Translations under genes and position numbers: made by a program
Origin: Opitutaceae bacterium
GTDB lineage: Bacteria > Verrucomicrobiota > Verrucomicrobiia > Opitutales > Opitutaceae
Assembly: GCA_016794785.1 (NCBI GenBank)
Contig: JAEUHC010000019.1
Span: forward strand, 682,001 to 746,000
Length of the DNA: 64,000 nucleotides
Reading direction: 5' to 3'
Shown: positions 16,004 to 24,920 of the stretch, one piece after another
Layout: each line of letters starts with the position of its first letter
How positions within the stretch are numbered: position 1 is the first letter of the stretch
The notes under the pieces: generated by a model
The model's input: only the letters and a program-made list of their open reading frames with translations
What the model was told of the DNA's origin: nothing
Databases searched by the model: none

Positions 16004-17734
16004 TCAGAGTTTTTCGACGTCGGTAAAATAGGCGCCGCCCGCCTTCCCGCTCTGGTCGTAGAGCCAGGTGCGCAGTTCGGTCTTTCCTGCCGGGAGATTC
16101 AGCTCGAAAACGACGCCCTTGGTTCCGGGCTCGACGGCGGATTCCATTTCCTGCCCGGCGATCGAGAGCTTGGCGCGAACGGCCTCCACGGGCTTGTCCG
16201 CCTCGATGGGCCACTGCCTGAGCGTCAGCCGATAGCGTCCCGCCTGCTTGACGTCCACCATCCACGGCCCGGTCACTCGCGGGAGCCTTCTGATTTCAGC
16301 AAAGTTCCACGGCGGATTTCCATTTTCCAAATACCAGTCCTGGCTGCAAAGCCTCGTCGGGTTCTCCCGTGGATCGCCCAGGCTGATGGACACCGGTGTC
16401 ATGCGCGGCGAGACGGACTCCCACCACGGTTCATAGTAACCGCGCAGTTGCTTCAACACATCGGGGTTCGCCGCCGAAACGTCGGTTCTTTGCGCGGGAT
16501 CATTCTGAATGTCGTAAAGCTCCTTGCCATCCATCAAGCGCCAGCGCTGGGTCAGCACCGCAGAGCATTCCCAAGGCTTGGGACCGTTGCGAAAGCCGGC
16601 TCCGCCGTGCAGCTGGACGATCAAGTGCTCGCGATGCGGCGGTGCATCCGCATTCCTCAACGAGCCTGCGAAGGACCGGCCATCCAGCTTTTGCCCGGCG
16701 GGAATCGGGACGCCGCAAAGTTCCGCCAGGGTGGGCAGGACATCCAGATGCGCCGCGAGGTGATTGATGGCACGCCCCCCAGTCAGTCCGCCGGCAGGCC
16801 AGTGGATGAAAAACGGAACGCGGTGTCCGCCTTCATAGACCGAGGACTTCTTGCCGCGCATTCCGGCGTTGAACCCGATCGTCGGTTCCGAATCCAAGCC
16901 ATTGAACTTCCCTCCATTGGCCGTGCCATTGTCGGTCATGAAAATCAGGATCGTATTTTCCGCGAGCCCGAGGCTCGTCAGGCGCCGGCGGAGAACGTCG
17001 AGGTTGTGATCGATGTTCGCAATCATCCCGAAGAACTCCGGCCCCGCTCCCCAGCCGGCCTTCCCCTTGTAGGGCTCGCTCCACTTGGGATCGACCAGAT
17101 AGGGGCCGTGCGGCGCGTTGGTCGCAAGGTAGAGGAAGAAAGGCTTCGCTTGGTTCTTTTCGATGAAACGCATGGCCTCTCCGAACCAGACATCCGTGCA
17201 GTAGCCCTCGAATTTCTCGAACTTTCCGTTCCGCTCGTAGGTGTCGTCGAAATAGCGATTGCCCCAATGATCCGACGCCTGGCCGACGCCGCCGCAACGA
17301 TGCCAGACCACGTCCTGAAAACCGCGATCCTGCGGGCGGTGCGGCGCGTTGTCGCCGAGATGCCACTTCCCGACCATCCCGGTGGCGTAGCCATTTTCGG
17401 CAAAGACGTTGGCGTTGGTCCGCTCATCGGTGTGCAGCATCGTCCGGCCGGAACTGGTGCGATAAGCACCCGCGCGGGCGGGATAACGGCCGGTCATCAA
17501 GGCGGCGCGTGTCGGCGTGCAGAACGGGCTGACGTGGAAATTCGTCAGCCGCACGGATTCGTCATGCAGGCGGTCCAAGCCTGGCGTCTTGAGGATCGGA
17601 TTTCCGTGGCACGCCATGTCACCGTAGCCCTGATCATCGGTCATGATGAGGATGACGTTGGGCCGCGTAGGCACGGCGGCGTTCACTGCGGCGAGTGACG
17701 CGGCGAGAAAAAGAGGGGTGAAGAAACGCTTCAC
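16004..17734 (-). CDS. Secreted S1-family sulfatase with extra C-terminal beta module
   Basis: A 576-residue sulfatase that begins with GTG at 17734. The GTG overlaps the stop of the ThuA-fusion gene as GTGA, which supports this start, and the signal peptide ends near residue 20. D33-D34, C72-T-P-T-R76, GKWHLGD and MTDNGTAN are intact. It resembles the sulfatase at 2424-3953 (both have CTD-x-x-FGEAM/FGQAL segments). After the catalytic fold a beta-rich extension (about residues 487-576, starting at VTGPWMVDV) has the look of a carbohydrate-binding or stabilising sandwich; this is an inference from the alternating hydrophobic pattern. It is the first of the four-sulfatase run. Confidence 0.92.
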   Translation of the reverse strand: MKRFFTPLFLAASLAAVNAAVPTRPNVILIMTDDQGYGDMACHGNPILKTPGLDRLHDESVRLTNFHVSPFCTPTRAALMTGRYPARAGAYRTSSGRTMLHTDERTNANVFAENGYATGMVGKWHLGDNAPHRPQDRGFQDVVWHRCGGVGQASDHWGNRYFDDTYERNGKFEKFEGYCTDVWFGEAMRFIEKNQAKPFFLYLATNAPHGPYLVDPKWSEPYKGKAGWGAGPEFFGMIANIDHNLDVLRRRLTSLGLAENTILIFMTDNGTANGGKFNGLDSEPTIGFNAGMRGKKSSVYEGGHRVPFFIHWPAGGLTGGRAINHLAAHLDVLPTLAELCGVPIPAGQKLDGRSFAGSLRNADAPPHREHLIVQLHGGAGFRNGPKPWECSAVLTQRWRLMDGKELYDIQNDPAQRTDVSAANPDVLKQLRGYYEPWWESVSPRMTPVSISLGDPRENPTRLCSQDWYLENGNPPWNFAEIRRLPRVTGPWMVDVKQAGRYRLTLRQWPIEADKPVEAVRAKLSIAGQEMESAVEPGTKGVVFELNLPAGKTELRTWLYDQSGKAGGAYFTDVEKL

Positions 17735-20700
17735 TTGATCGGGTGCTCCTTGAGCAGCTCCTCCGTCGTGTAGAGTTTCATCCGGCCGGGGTTGGCGGCG
17801 CGGACTTTTTGCACTTCCTCCGGGTGGACCGGGCCGGCTTCGTTGCCGAAGCTGTTGCGCACATAGGTGAGCACGGCCGCGATTTCCTCGTCATTCAGCA
17901 TGCCGCCGAAGGGTGTCATCGGCACCTGGCCGTCGTAGGTCTTGCCGTTGACCTCGAGCGGACCCATCAGGCCATAAAGGGTGAGCTTGATGAGGCGCTC
18001 CTTGTCCTCGGCGACCCAAGGGCTTTTTTCCAAGGAGGGAAACGCGGGGTCGAGGCCCTTGCCATCGGCCTGATGGCAAGTGACGCAATGGCCGTCGCGA
18101 GTGTAGATCTGCTGGCCGGCAATGAATCGCTCCCGGCTGGCCGAATCGAGATAGGCGGGCGCAGGGCTTTGGGTAAACTCCGGCTTCTCGACCTCGGTGA
18201 CGCCGTGGAGGCGGTTGGAGGCAGTCTTGACGACGTCTTTGTCCCAGCGGTCGAGCGGCTGCTGCGCAGCGACGCCCACGATCTTCTTCGCGGCGTCGAT
18301 ATCAGTGAGCCAGGACGCGGCCACGGTGGCTTCGAGGCGCACGCGGCCGTGCTCATCGGCGGCGGCTTTCTCCAGCAAGGCGGCGTGATCGGCGATGCGG
18401 TGGGTGTTGTAGCGCAGGACACGGACGGCGGCGGCGCGGGCGTGGAAATCCGACGAGGCGAGCAGCTCGCGCAGCAAGGGTTCGTCCACGGCGTTCATGC
18501 CCCAGGTGACCCAGAGGGCCTCGAGCTTCGCATGCGTGTCGGTTTGCTTCGCGGCCCATTTTTTCACGGCCGGCAGGACGGTCGCGACGGGATGGCTGCG
18601 GATTTCGCGGCGCGTGCGGTAGCGCGTGCGGTTCTCGGGCTCCTTCAGGTTTTCGAGCAGGGTCGCGAGCGGCGCGCCGGCGATCGACGCGGGCTTCACG
18701 AGCGGCCGGCTCGGATACGTGATGCGGTAGATGCGGCCGTGGTTGTGGTCGCGCAACGGATCGCGGGCGTTGTGCTGCATGTGGCCGATGAGGGTGTTGT
18801 GCCAGTCGATGACGTAGAGCGAACCGTCGGGCGCGAACTCCAGATCGACGGGGCGGAAGTTGCCGTCGCTGCTCTTGAGCAGGTTTTGGCGGAAGGTGGT
18901 TTTCCAGCCGGTGCCGTCGTCCTCGATCTGGTGCTGCTTGATGCCGAGGAAGCCGATGGCGTTGGCGAGGATGATGTCGCCTTGGACCTCGTCGGGGAAG
19001 TGCCGCGACGAGACGATCTCAAGCCCGGAGGTGGGGCGCACTTTCTCGGCCGCAGGGATCAGATCGATGGTCGCGGGCGTCTTGCTGCCAAAGGTGGGCT
19101 TCACCTGCATCGGCAGCGCCCAGTTCATCGCGGTGCCGGACGTGAAGAGGAAGAAATCCTGGCCCCAGCGGTCGAAGGCGTAGCCCCAGGGGTTCGGGAT
19201 GTTCATCTGGATGGTGCGCTCCAGCATGCCGCGCTGTGGGCTGTAGCGGAAGAAGCCGCCGTCGACGCAGCGCACGGGGCCGTAGGGGGTCTCGACGTTG
19301 CTGTGCAGGAAAATCCCCTCGCACATCATGATGGCGCCGCTGGGGTCGGCGGTGAAGGCGCTGATGGCGTGGTGCGTGTCGTGGGTGTCGAAGCCGCCGA
19401 GGATAATCTCGGTGCGATCCGCCCGGTCGTCGCCGTCGGTGTCGCGCATGAGCACGAGGTTCGGCTCCTGCGAAACATAGACGCCCTCGGGGGCAAACTC
19501 GAAGCCGATGGGCAGGTAGAGTTTGTCCGCGAAGACGGTTTCCTTGTCGGCCTTGCCGTCGCCATCAGTGTCCTCGTAGATGAGAATTTTGTCGTTGGGC
19601 AGCGCGTCGCCCGGGCGATAGGCGGGGTAGGCGGGCATGACGGCGACCCAGAGCCGGCCGCGATTGTCGAAGGAGAGCTGCATGGGGTTCGCCAAATTGG
19701 GGAACTGCTTCTCGCTCGCGAAGAGCTCGACCTTGTAGCCCTCGGGCACGGTGAGCGAGGCGACGCCGTCCTCGGGAGCGAGATAACTCTCGGAGCCGTT
19801 CTTGACGCTCGGTTGGTAGTTCGTCGGCACAGGCGGCAGCGGGTGCGTCCAAGTGTCTTCGACTGCGAGGTCGGACTTCTTTCCGCTGGCGATGGCGTGG
19901 ATGGCCGTGTCGCGGAGCGCGGTCATCTCGCGGGTCTTTTTGACCTCATCGGGATAATTCTGCGGGCCGTAGGGAGCGTAGCGCCGACCGTAGGCATGGA
20001 CGCCGTTCACGATGTGGTAATCGTTGTTCCAAAAATAGTCCTTCTGTTTCACGGCGGCGTGCACGAGCGCGGGGTCGGCTTTCGAGACGCGTGCCTGCTC
20101 ACCGTAGATTCCCGTCGCGAGCAGCTTGGCGACGTGCTGATAGCCCTCATCGTTGGGAATGAATCCGCCGGTGGTGAGCGGTGTGCGCGCTTGCCGGTAG
20201 AGCGCCTGCGTCGGCGTGAAGAGATCGATGAAGGTGAGGCCGTGTTTCTTCGCGACGGCGGCGATGGCCTTGGTGTAGAGCGCGAGGTTGGCGTTTTCCT
20301 TCACGCCGTCGGGCAGGTCGCGCTGCGCGGACTGGTTTTCGAAGGCAATCGGTGACACGAGCACGACGCGGGGGGCGGCCTCGCCGTTGTAGGCCTGGCC
20401 TAGCGTGTGCCGCACCCAGGCGTCCAATTCTCCCTCGAAATTCGCGACCTTCGCCGGGCCGCCGAAGGACTCGTTGTAGCCGAAGAACGCGACGATGGTG
20501 TCGGCCTTGAGGTGGGTGAGCCATTGATCGGGGGTGGGGAAGAAGCCCTGACCCTTGTGCACATTGAGATCGGGGTGAAATTTCTCCGCGCCGGGAAACG
20601 CCCACTGCGATGCCCGCGACGGATGCGGACGGAAACCGGGTGTGTCGCCGACATGACCCATGTTGCGGAAAAACAACGCGTGCTCCGGATAGCGCAGCGC

Positions 20701-22056
20701 GAGTTCCGTCTCGATTCGGCTGTAGTAAACATCACGCTCGGCGAGGCCGTTGCCGATGAGCACAACGCGCTCGCCCTTGCTGGGAGGAGCGACGTTTTGC
20801 GGGCGCCGGGCCGTCGCGGTGGCGGGCTCCGCCTTCATGCTGTGCGGCGCGTCGACTTTCTTCGCCGGCTGTTTCGTGCGCGCCTGCTTTTTGGTCGGCT
20901 GCTTCTCTGCGCCCTCGGAGGTCGGGGCGGGAGGGGTTGCCTGGGCGGGTGCGGGTGCCGGTGCGGGTGTCGGCGCGGCCTCGGCCTTGGTGTTAGCGGT
21001 TTGTTTTGCCTTGGCCTTGGCGTTCGCCGGGGGGGGCGGCGGTGACCCGGGAGCGGGAATCGGACTCTCGAACCCGGCGTAGGCCGAGGGCTTGACGGCC
21101 GCGATGTAGCGGTTGTTGCCAAACGTGCTCGGCCGGTAAGGTCCGACGAGCGCGACATTGAGGTCCGGCTTGATCGCGGCCTCTAGGCCCACGGCCCAGA
21201 ACGTCGCGTTCACCAGCAGGCGACGGTAGCCCTCATTGAGCAGATCCTCGGAGGCGCCGTAGAGCGAGGTGAAGACGCGGCCCGTTTTACCCGAGGCGCT
21301 GCGGTAGGTGCGGGTCCATTCGGAGGGCTGCGGCGTCTTGGTCGCGTCCGGCGGGGAGGCGGGTGTCATGCCGTTGAGCGGCTGGGCCATCGTGAGGATT
21401 TCCCCGTCGGTGGGTTTGCCCACGTAGCCGCCGGCCTGCACCCACACGTCCTTCACGCCGCGCAGAATCGGATGAGCGGACGCCGCAGGCACGATCTCGA
21501 TGCGGGTGCTCTGCTGGTGATTCTTGCCGTAGTGGCCGACCCACGATTGCCCCAGCACCTGATGACCGAAGCCGCCGACGTAGTCGTCGCCCTTGTAGTC
21601 CCACGAATATTTTTTGAATTCGCCGCTGGCGGGAATTCTGAACGCGTGCGTCGCGGTGCGGAGTCCGATGACCGGCCCTCCGCGCTCGAGATAGGCGACA
21701 ACGTGCTTCATCTGCTCCGCCGGAAAATCCTGAAACCGCAGGTAGACCACGGCCAGATCGGCGGTCGCGAGCGCTTCCAAGCCCGGTGAATTGGAGTTGC
21801 CCGGGACGATCGCGCCGGACTTCGCATCGGTCGTGAACAGCACGGTGCACTTGAAGCCGTGGTGTTTCGCCAGCACCCGCGCGAGTGCGGGCAGAGTTTC
21901 TTCCGAGCGATACTCGTGGTCGCCGGAGAGGAAGACGATGTGCTTGCCCTTGCCCGGTCCGGCCGTGCCCTCGTAGACGAGTGAAGGCGCGGCGCGAACC
22001 GCGGAGATCAGCGCCAAGGCGGCGAGAGTGACGGAGATGATATGTTTGATGGTCAT
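17731..22056 (-). CDS. ThuA / SGNH-like / beta-propeller / HEAT / cytochrome c fusion protein
   Basis: A 1441-residue exported multidomain protein. After a signal peptide (to about 22) comes a ThuA-like, glutamine-amidotransferase-fold domain (about 38-325, with SGDHEYR and RTATHAF). A Pro/Ala/Lys linker (about 333-425) leads to an SGNH-hydrolase-like domain (430-650), then a PVC-type propeller (about 765-1120) with two DTDGD-type calcium-like loops, HEAT-like helices (about 1145-1290), and a cytochrome c domain with C1324-V-T-C-H1328 and a candidate distal Met at 1380. In the SGNH domain the usual GDS nucleophile block reads G435-N-G437, while N466, N528 and H641 fit the other blocks, so esterase activity is doubtful. 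Relatives are frequent in Planctomycetes and Verrucomicrobia and their chemistry is not established. It is translationally coupled to a sulfatase. Confidence 0.85.
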   Translation of the reverse strand: MTIKHIISVTLAALALISAVRAAPSLVYEGTAGPGKGKHIVFLSGDHEYRSEETLPALARVLAKHHGFKCTVLFTTDAKSGAIVPGNSNSPGLEALATADLAVVYLRFQDFPAEQMKHVVAYLERGGPVIGLRTATHAFRIPASGEFKKYSWDYKGDDYVGGFGHQVLGQSWVGHYGKNHQQSTRIEIVPAASAHPILRGVKDVWVQAGGYVGKPTDGEILTMAQPLNGMTPASPPDATKTPQPSEWTRTYRSASGKTGRVFTSLYGASEDLLNEGYRRLLVNATFWAVGLEAAIKPDLNVALVGPYRPSTFGNNRYIAAVKPSAYAGFESPIPAPGSPPPPPANAKAKAKQTANTKAEAAPTPAPAPAPAQATPPAPTSEGAEKQPTKKQARTKQPAKKVDAPHSMKAEPATATARRPQNVAPPSKGERVVLIGNGLAERDVYYSRIETELALRYPEHALFFRNMGHVGDTPGFRPHPSRASQWAFPGAEKFHPDLNVHKGQGFFPTPDQWLTHLKADTIVAFFGYNESFGGPAKVANFEGELDAWVRHTLGQAYNGEAAPRVVLVSPIAFENQSAQRDLPDGVKENANLALYTKAIAAVAKKHGLTFIDLFTPTQALYRQARTPLTTGGFIPNDEGYQHVAKLLATGIYGEQARVSKADPALVHAAVKQKDYFWNNDYHIVNGVHAYGRRYAPYGPQNYPDEVKKTREMTALRDTAIHAIASGKKSDLAVEDTWTHPLPPVPTNYQPSVKNGSESYLAPEDGVASLTVPEGYKVELFASEKQFPNLANPMQLSFDNRGRLWVAVMPAYPAYRPGDALPNDKILIYEDTDGDGKADKETVFADKLYLPIGFEFAPEGVYVSQEPNLVLMRDTDGDDRADRTEIILGGFDTHDTHHAISAFTADPSGAIMMCEGIFLHSNVETPYGPVRCVDGGFFRYSPQRGMLERTIQMNIPNPWGYAFDRWGQDFFLFTSGTAMNWALPMQVKPTFGSKTPATIDLIPAAEKVRPTSGLEIVSSRHFPDEVQGDIILANAIGFLGIKQHQIEDDGTGWKTTFRQNLLKSSDGNFRPVDLEFAPDGSLYVIDWHNTLIGHMQHNARDPLRDHNHGRIYRITYPSRPLVKPASIAGAPLATLLENLKEPENRTRYRTRREIRSHPVATVLPAVKKWAAKQTDTHAKLEALWVTWGMNAVDEPLLRELLASSDFHARAAAVRVLRYNTHRIADHAALLEKAAADEHGRVRLEATVAASWLTDIDAAKKIVGVAAQQPLDRWDKDVVKTASNRLHGVTEVEKPEFTQSPAPAYLDSASRERFIAGQQIYTRDGHCVTCHQADGKGLDPAFPSLEKSPWVAEDKERLIKLTLYGLMGPLEVNGKTYDGQVPMTPFGGMLNDEEIAAVLTYVRNSFGNEAGPVHPEEVQKVRAANPGRMKLYTTEELLKEHPIK
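20923..21045 (-). repeat. Low-complexity Pro/Ala/Lys linker inside the ThuA fusion gene
   Basis: This stretch encodes residues about 338-378 of the fusion protein and is dominated by proline, alanine and lysine, with a run of alternating Pro-Ala. At DNA level it reads as imperfect GGTGCG/GGTGTC-type repeats on the plus strand. It separates the ThuA-like part from the SGNH-like part and is probably a flexible spacer. Confidence 0.75.
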
Positions 22057-22102
22057 GTGAGATTAAAAGTGAGGATTCGGTTTTTGGGTTTTCCCGTGAA
22101 AT

Positions 22103-24868
22103 TCATGGCTTCGTCTCGATGCAGATAAGTTCCTTCATGGTGCGGTGGTAGAGGCGTCCACGACTATAGCTTGGCGTGTTGACCGACCAGGTCTCGCCAA
22201 ATTTGCCGAGATCGTTGAGCGCCACGAGCGCGGTGGCATCGAAACGCTCCGCCCGGCCGTCGAGCACCTGCACCCGGCCGCTCATGAAGGTGAAGAAGAC
22301 GAATTGGTTCACCGCGATGGGATTGCCGTTGAAGCACCACCACCAGCCCGTGCGGCCCGAGCGTTTGTCGTCGGCGACATCTACGCCGCGGCTGTTGAAG
22401 GTCATGCTGGGATACTGCGTTTCGTTGTTCTTGCTGACCTCGCCCGCGACGTGCGGCACGGGAAAGGGAAGTTCGAGATACTCGACGTGCGCGGTGGCCA
22501 CGTGGATGCGCGCGATGCTGTTGCGCGGACCGATATCCGCGTCCTTGCCCTGGCGCTTCCCTTTGAAATGAAAGCATTGAAAGAAGACGTGAGGATAGGT
22601 GACGAGGTTGGTATACCACGCGGGAAACACCGCGTAGTCGGGATTCTCCGCCGCGAGATCGACACCGGTGCGCGTGCGGAATGTCGCCGTCGCCGCGTCG
22701 TAGGATGTCACGGTCACGTTTTTGAGCAGTGAAATGCGGCGGACTTCCTTCCCGTCGGCCGCATTTAGCAACACGAGTTCGGGGAGAGTTTCGTCGAGCA
22801 CATACACGAAACGCGAATCCCAGCCGGGCTTCGTCAGGGCTTTGCCATCGGAACGTGGATGCCGCCACGTCCACAGCGCCTTGCCCGCATCGGGACCGTC
22901 CGCGCGGGTCATCGTCAGCCCGACCGGCGACTCCGGCACGGTGTGATAGCCGCCGCGACCGGAAAGGATCCCGTGGCCGCCCCCCGGCAGCGCACCCAAC
23001 GTCGGTGTATTGTAATGCGTCAGGCCCTCGGGCGCGATCCAGCGCGGCGTTCCGGTGGCGGCGTCGAAGGCGCGGAGATAATTCCACGGGTCTTTTTCGC
23101 GCAGGGGATCCGCGGAGTCGCGCGGCTCGACGTTGAGGATCGTGCCGCCGATTTTGATCGGCTCGTATTGCTTGTTGAAGGGGCGGCCCACGGTTGGCGT
23201 CCAGCGGCGCGTCCAAACTTTCTCCCCTTCGATCGTCCAGCACCCCATTTGGCCGGAGGCGTTCCAGAACCAGACGTGTTTCCCGTCGGTGATCGGCGTG
23301 GGGCTGCTGCTGTCGCTGAAGCCAAACGCATACATGCCTGGGGCCTGCGGATCGCCCGCGAGCTCCTGCTGCCAGAGCGGTGCACCGGTCGCGGCGTGGA
23401 AGCAGTGGAGCACGATGTCGCTCCCGGTCTTTTTTTCCGCATCCGCCGCGATCGGCTTCATTGTCGTCAGGAAGAGGCGGTCTTCCCAGACGGCGAGGCC
23501 GCTCTGTCCTGCTTCCGGCAAGGTCACGCGCCAGCGGATGTTTTCATTTCGCTCCACACTCCACCGGGTGGGAACGGCGTGCGGGGTCGTGACCGCCCAA
23601 TTGCCGTTCGGTCCCGCCGCCTGCGGCCAGTTGACGGACTCAATCTCCCGCCCGGACGCCACGGCCTGATACTCCGAGGAAAGTGTCGGGCCGTCGGCAT
23701 CGAGATTGAAGAAATAGGCGGTGGTGCCGGTGGGCACGACTGCCGTCGCGATGGCGCGGCCGGGAGAGGTCGTGAGTGTGGCGGCGGATTCTTCCCAATC
23801 GGAGCCGCGCTTGAAGACGAGCGTCGCACCGCGCACCGCACGGCTGACCTCAAACTCCACGCGGGCCGTGCCCGCGCGAAGTGCCTGCGCCGTTTCACGC
23901 GCCCATGGCTTTCCGGTCTCGACCACGGACTTGGCGAAGACGTAACTGTCGGGCGGATTCCAACCGGCGCCGTGGCCGTGCTTCATCCCGAAGGGCACGC
24001 TCACCATGCGCGGCCCCGGCGAGGCGCGGTAGCTGGCCGGCTGCACGTCGAGCGGGAAGTGCGAGTCGCGCGGGCCCGTGAACCAGAGCAACGGCATCGT
24101 GGCTCGCGGGAGGCGCAGCAGCGGTTCCCAGACTTCAAGGTAAACCGCGTTGTCCTGCAACGCTCGCACGTAGTTGTCCGCCGCGCGGTCGAGTGCGCCA
24201 CAGCCGTAAATCGGAATGCCGAATGCGAAACGGGTGTCGATGCCTACGACAGTCGAGGTAATGATTCCACCCCAGGAAATACCGCAGACTCCGACGCGCG
24301 TGGCGTCCACCTCGGGCAGGGAACGGAGGAGTGAATGGGCGAGGACGGTATCGGCGACAGCGTGATACATCCATTGGTCGGCCAAGGGTTCGTTCGAGTC
24401 GCCGTAAATGCCTTTGCGCGCCGGGCCGGACCAATCGTGCCCTTGCCATCCTTGGGGATTGGATTCGGTCCTGGGTCCCGCTGGATTCCGCACGTCGGTC
24501 TGCCCCTCGAGGGCGATCGCAATCGCCGCGAAGCCCTGGGCGTTCCACTTCTGCACCCATTCCTTGAAGGCCGTGCCGCCGCCGCCGTGGACGAGCACGA
24601 CGCCCGGGACTTTTCCGGAGCGATTTGCCGGCAGGCCGAGCCACGCGAAGACGCGCGTGGGCTTTCCCTTCCACGGCAGGGCGTCGTAGAAAATTGCCTT
24701 CAGCCCGGCGCGGTCGACAAAGCCCACCGCCGGATGCACCGCGGGCGCGGCGGTGAGCTGGCCAAGCGCGAGCACCTGCGCACGCTCAGCCGAGAATTCC
24801 GCGGCGTGAAGCGATGTCGCGCCGCCGAGCATGAACGCGGCGAGTGGTGCTAAAATCAAAATCTTCAT
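22103..24868 (-). CDS. Alpha/beta hydrolase (acetylxylan-esterase-like) fused to a PQQ-type beta-propeller
   Basis: A 921-residue secreted protein with a signal peptide to about residue 22. The first half is an alpha/beta hydrolase with V-H-G-G-G-G (93-98), the elbow G-I-S198-W-G-G, an acid at D268 and a candidate histidine at H297 or H299. This is the arrangement of acetylxylan-esterase and dienelactone-hydrolase-like enzymes. The second half (about 420-920) shows repeated propeller blades of the PQQ/WD-like kind, such as LHCFHAATGAPLWQQEL, YLRAFDAATGTPRW and VLLNAADGKEVRR. Whether PQQ is bound cannot be told; no heme motif is present. It lies 46 bases before the ThuA fusion gene and 52 after a GH141-like gene. 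The esterase assignment is firm, and the role of the propeller is unknown. Confidence 0.85.
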   Translation of the reverse strand: MKILILAPLAAFMLGGATSLHAAEFSAERAQVLALGQLTAAPAVHPAVGFVDRAGLKAIFYDALPWKGKPTRVFAWLGLPANRSGKVPGVVLVHGGGGTAFKEWVQKWNAQGFAAIAIALEGQTDVRNPAGPRTESNPQGWQGHDWSGPARKGIYGDSNEPLADQWMYHAVADTVLAHSLLRSLPEVDATRVGVCGISWGGIITSTVVGIDTRFAFGIPIYGCGALDRAADNYVRALQDNAVYLEVWEPLLRLPRATMPLLWFTGPRDSHFPLDVQPASYRASPGPRMVSVPFGMKHGHGAGWNPPDSYVFAKSVVETGKPWARETAQALRAGTARVEFEVSRAVRGATLVFKRGSDWEESAATLTTSPGRAIATAVVPTGTTAYFFNLDADGPTLSSEYQAVASGREIESVNWPQAAGPNGNWAVTTPHAVPTRWSVERNENIRWRVTLPEAGQSGLAVWEDRLFLTTMKPIAADAEKKTGSDIVLHCFHAATGAPLWQQELAGDPQAPGMYAFGFSDSSSPTPITDGKHVWFWNASGQMGCWTIEGEKVWTRRWTPTVGRPFNKQYEPIKIGGTILNVEPRDSADPLREKDPWNYLRAFDAATGTPRWIAPEGLTHYNTPTLGALPGGGHGILSGRGGYHTVPESPVGLTMTRADGPDAGKALWTWRHPRSDGKALTKPGWDSRFVYVLDETLPELVLLNAADGKEVRRISLLKNVTVTSYDAATATFRTRTGVDLAAENPDYAVFPAWYTNLVTYPHVFFQCFHFKGKRQGKDADIGPRNSIARIHVATAHVEYLELPFPVPHVAGEVSKNNETQYPSMTFNSRGVDVADDKRSGRTGWWWCFNGNPIAVNQFVFFTFMSGRVQVLDGRAERFDATALVALNDLGKFGETWSVNTPSYSRGRLYHRTMKELICIETKP

Positions 24869-24920
24869 CGTGCCTGCGCTCCGTGGGTCGTTTCTCGATG
24901 CCCGAAATGTTCTCGGGTTG

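Noticed and set aside
17743..20355. An 870-codon open frame on the plus strand opposite the ThuA fusion gene
   Set aside because: It is the same antisense effect of GC-rich codons; no motif or signal, while the minus-strand gene has clear domains.
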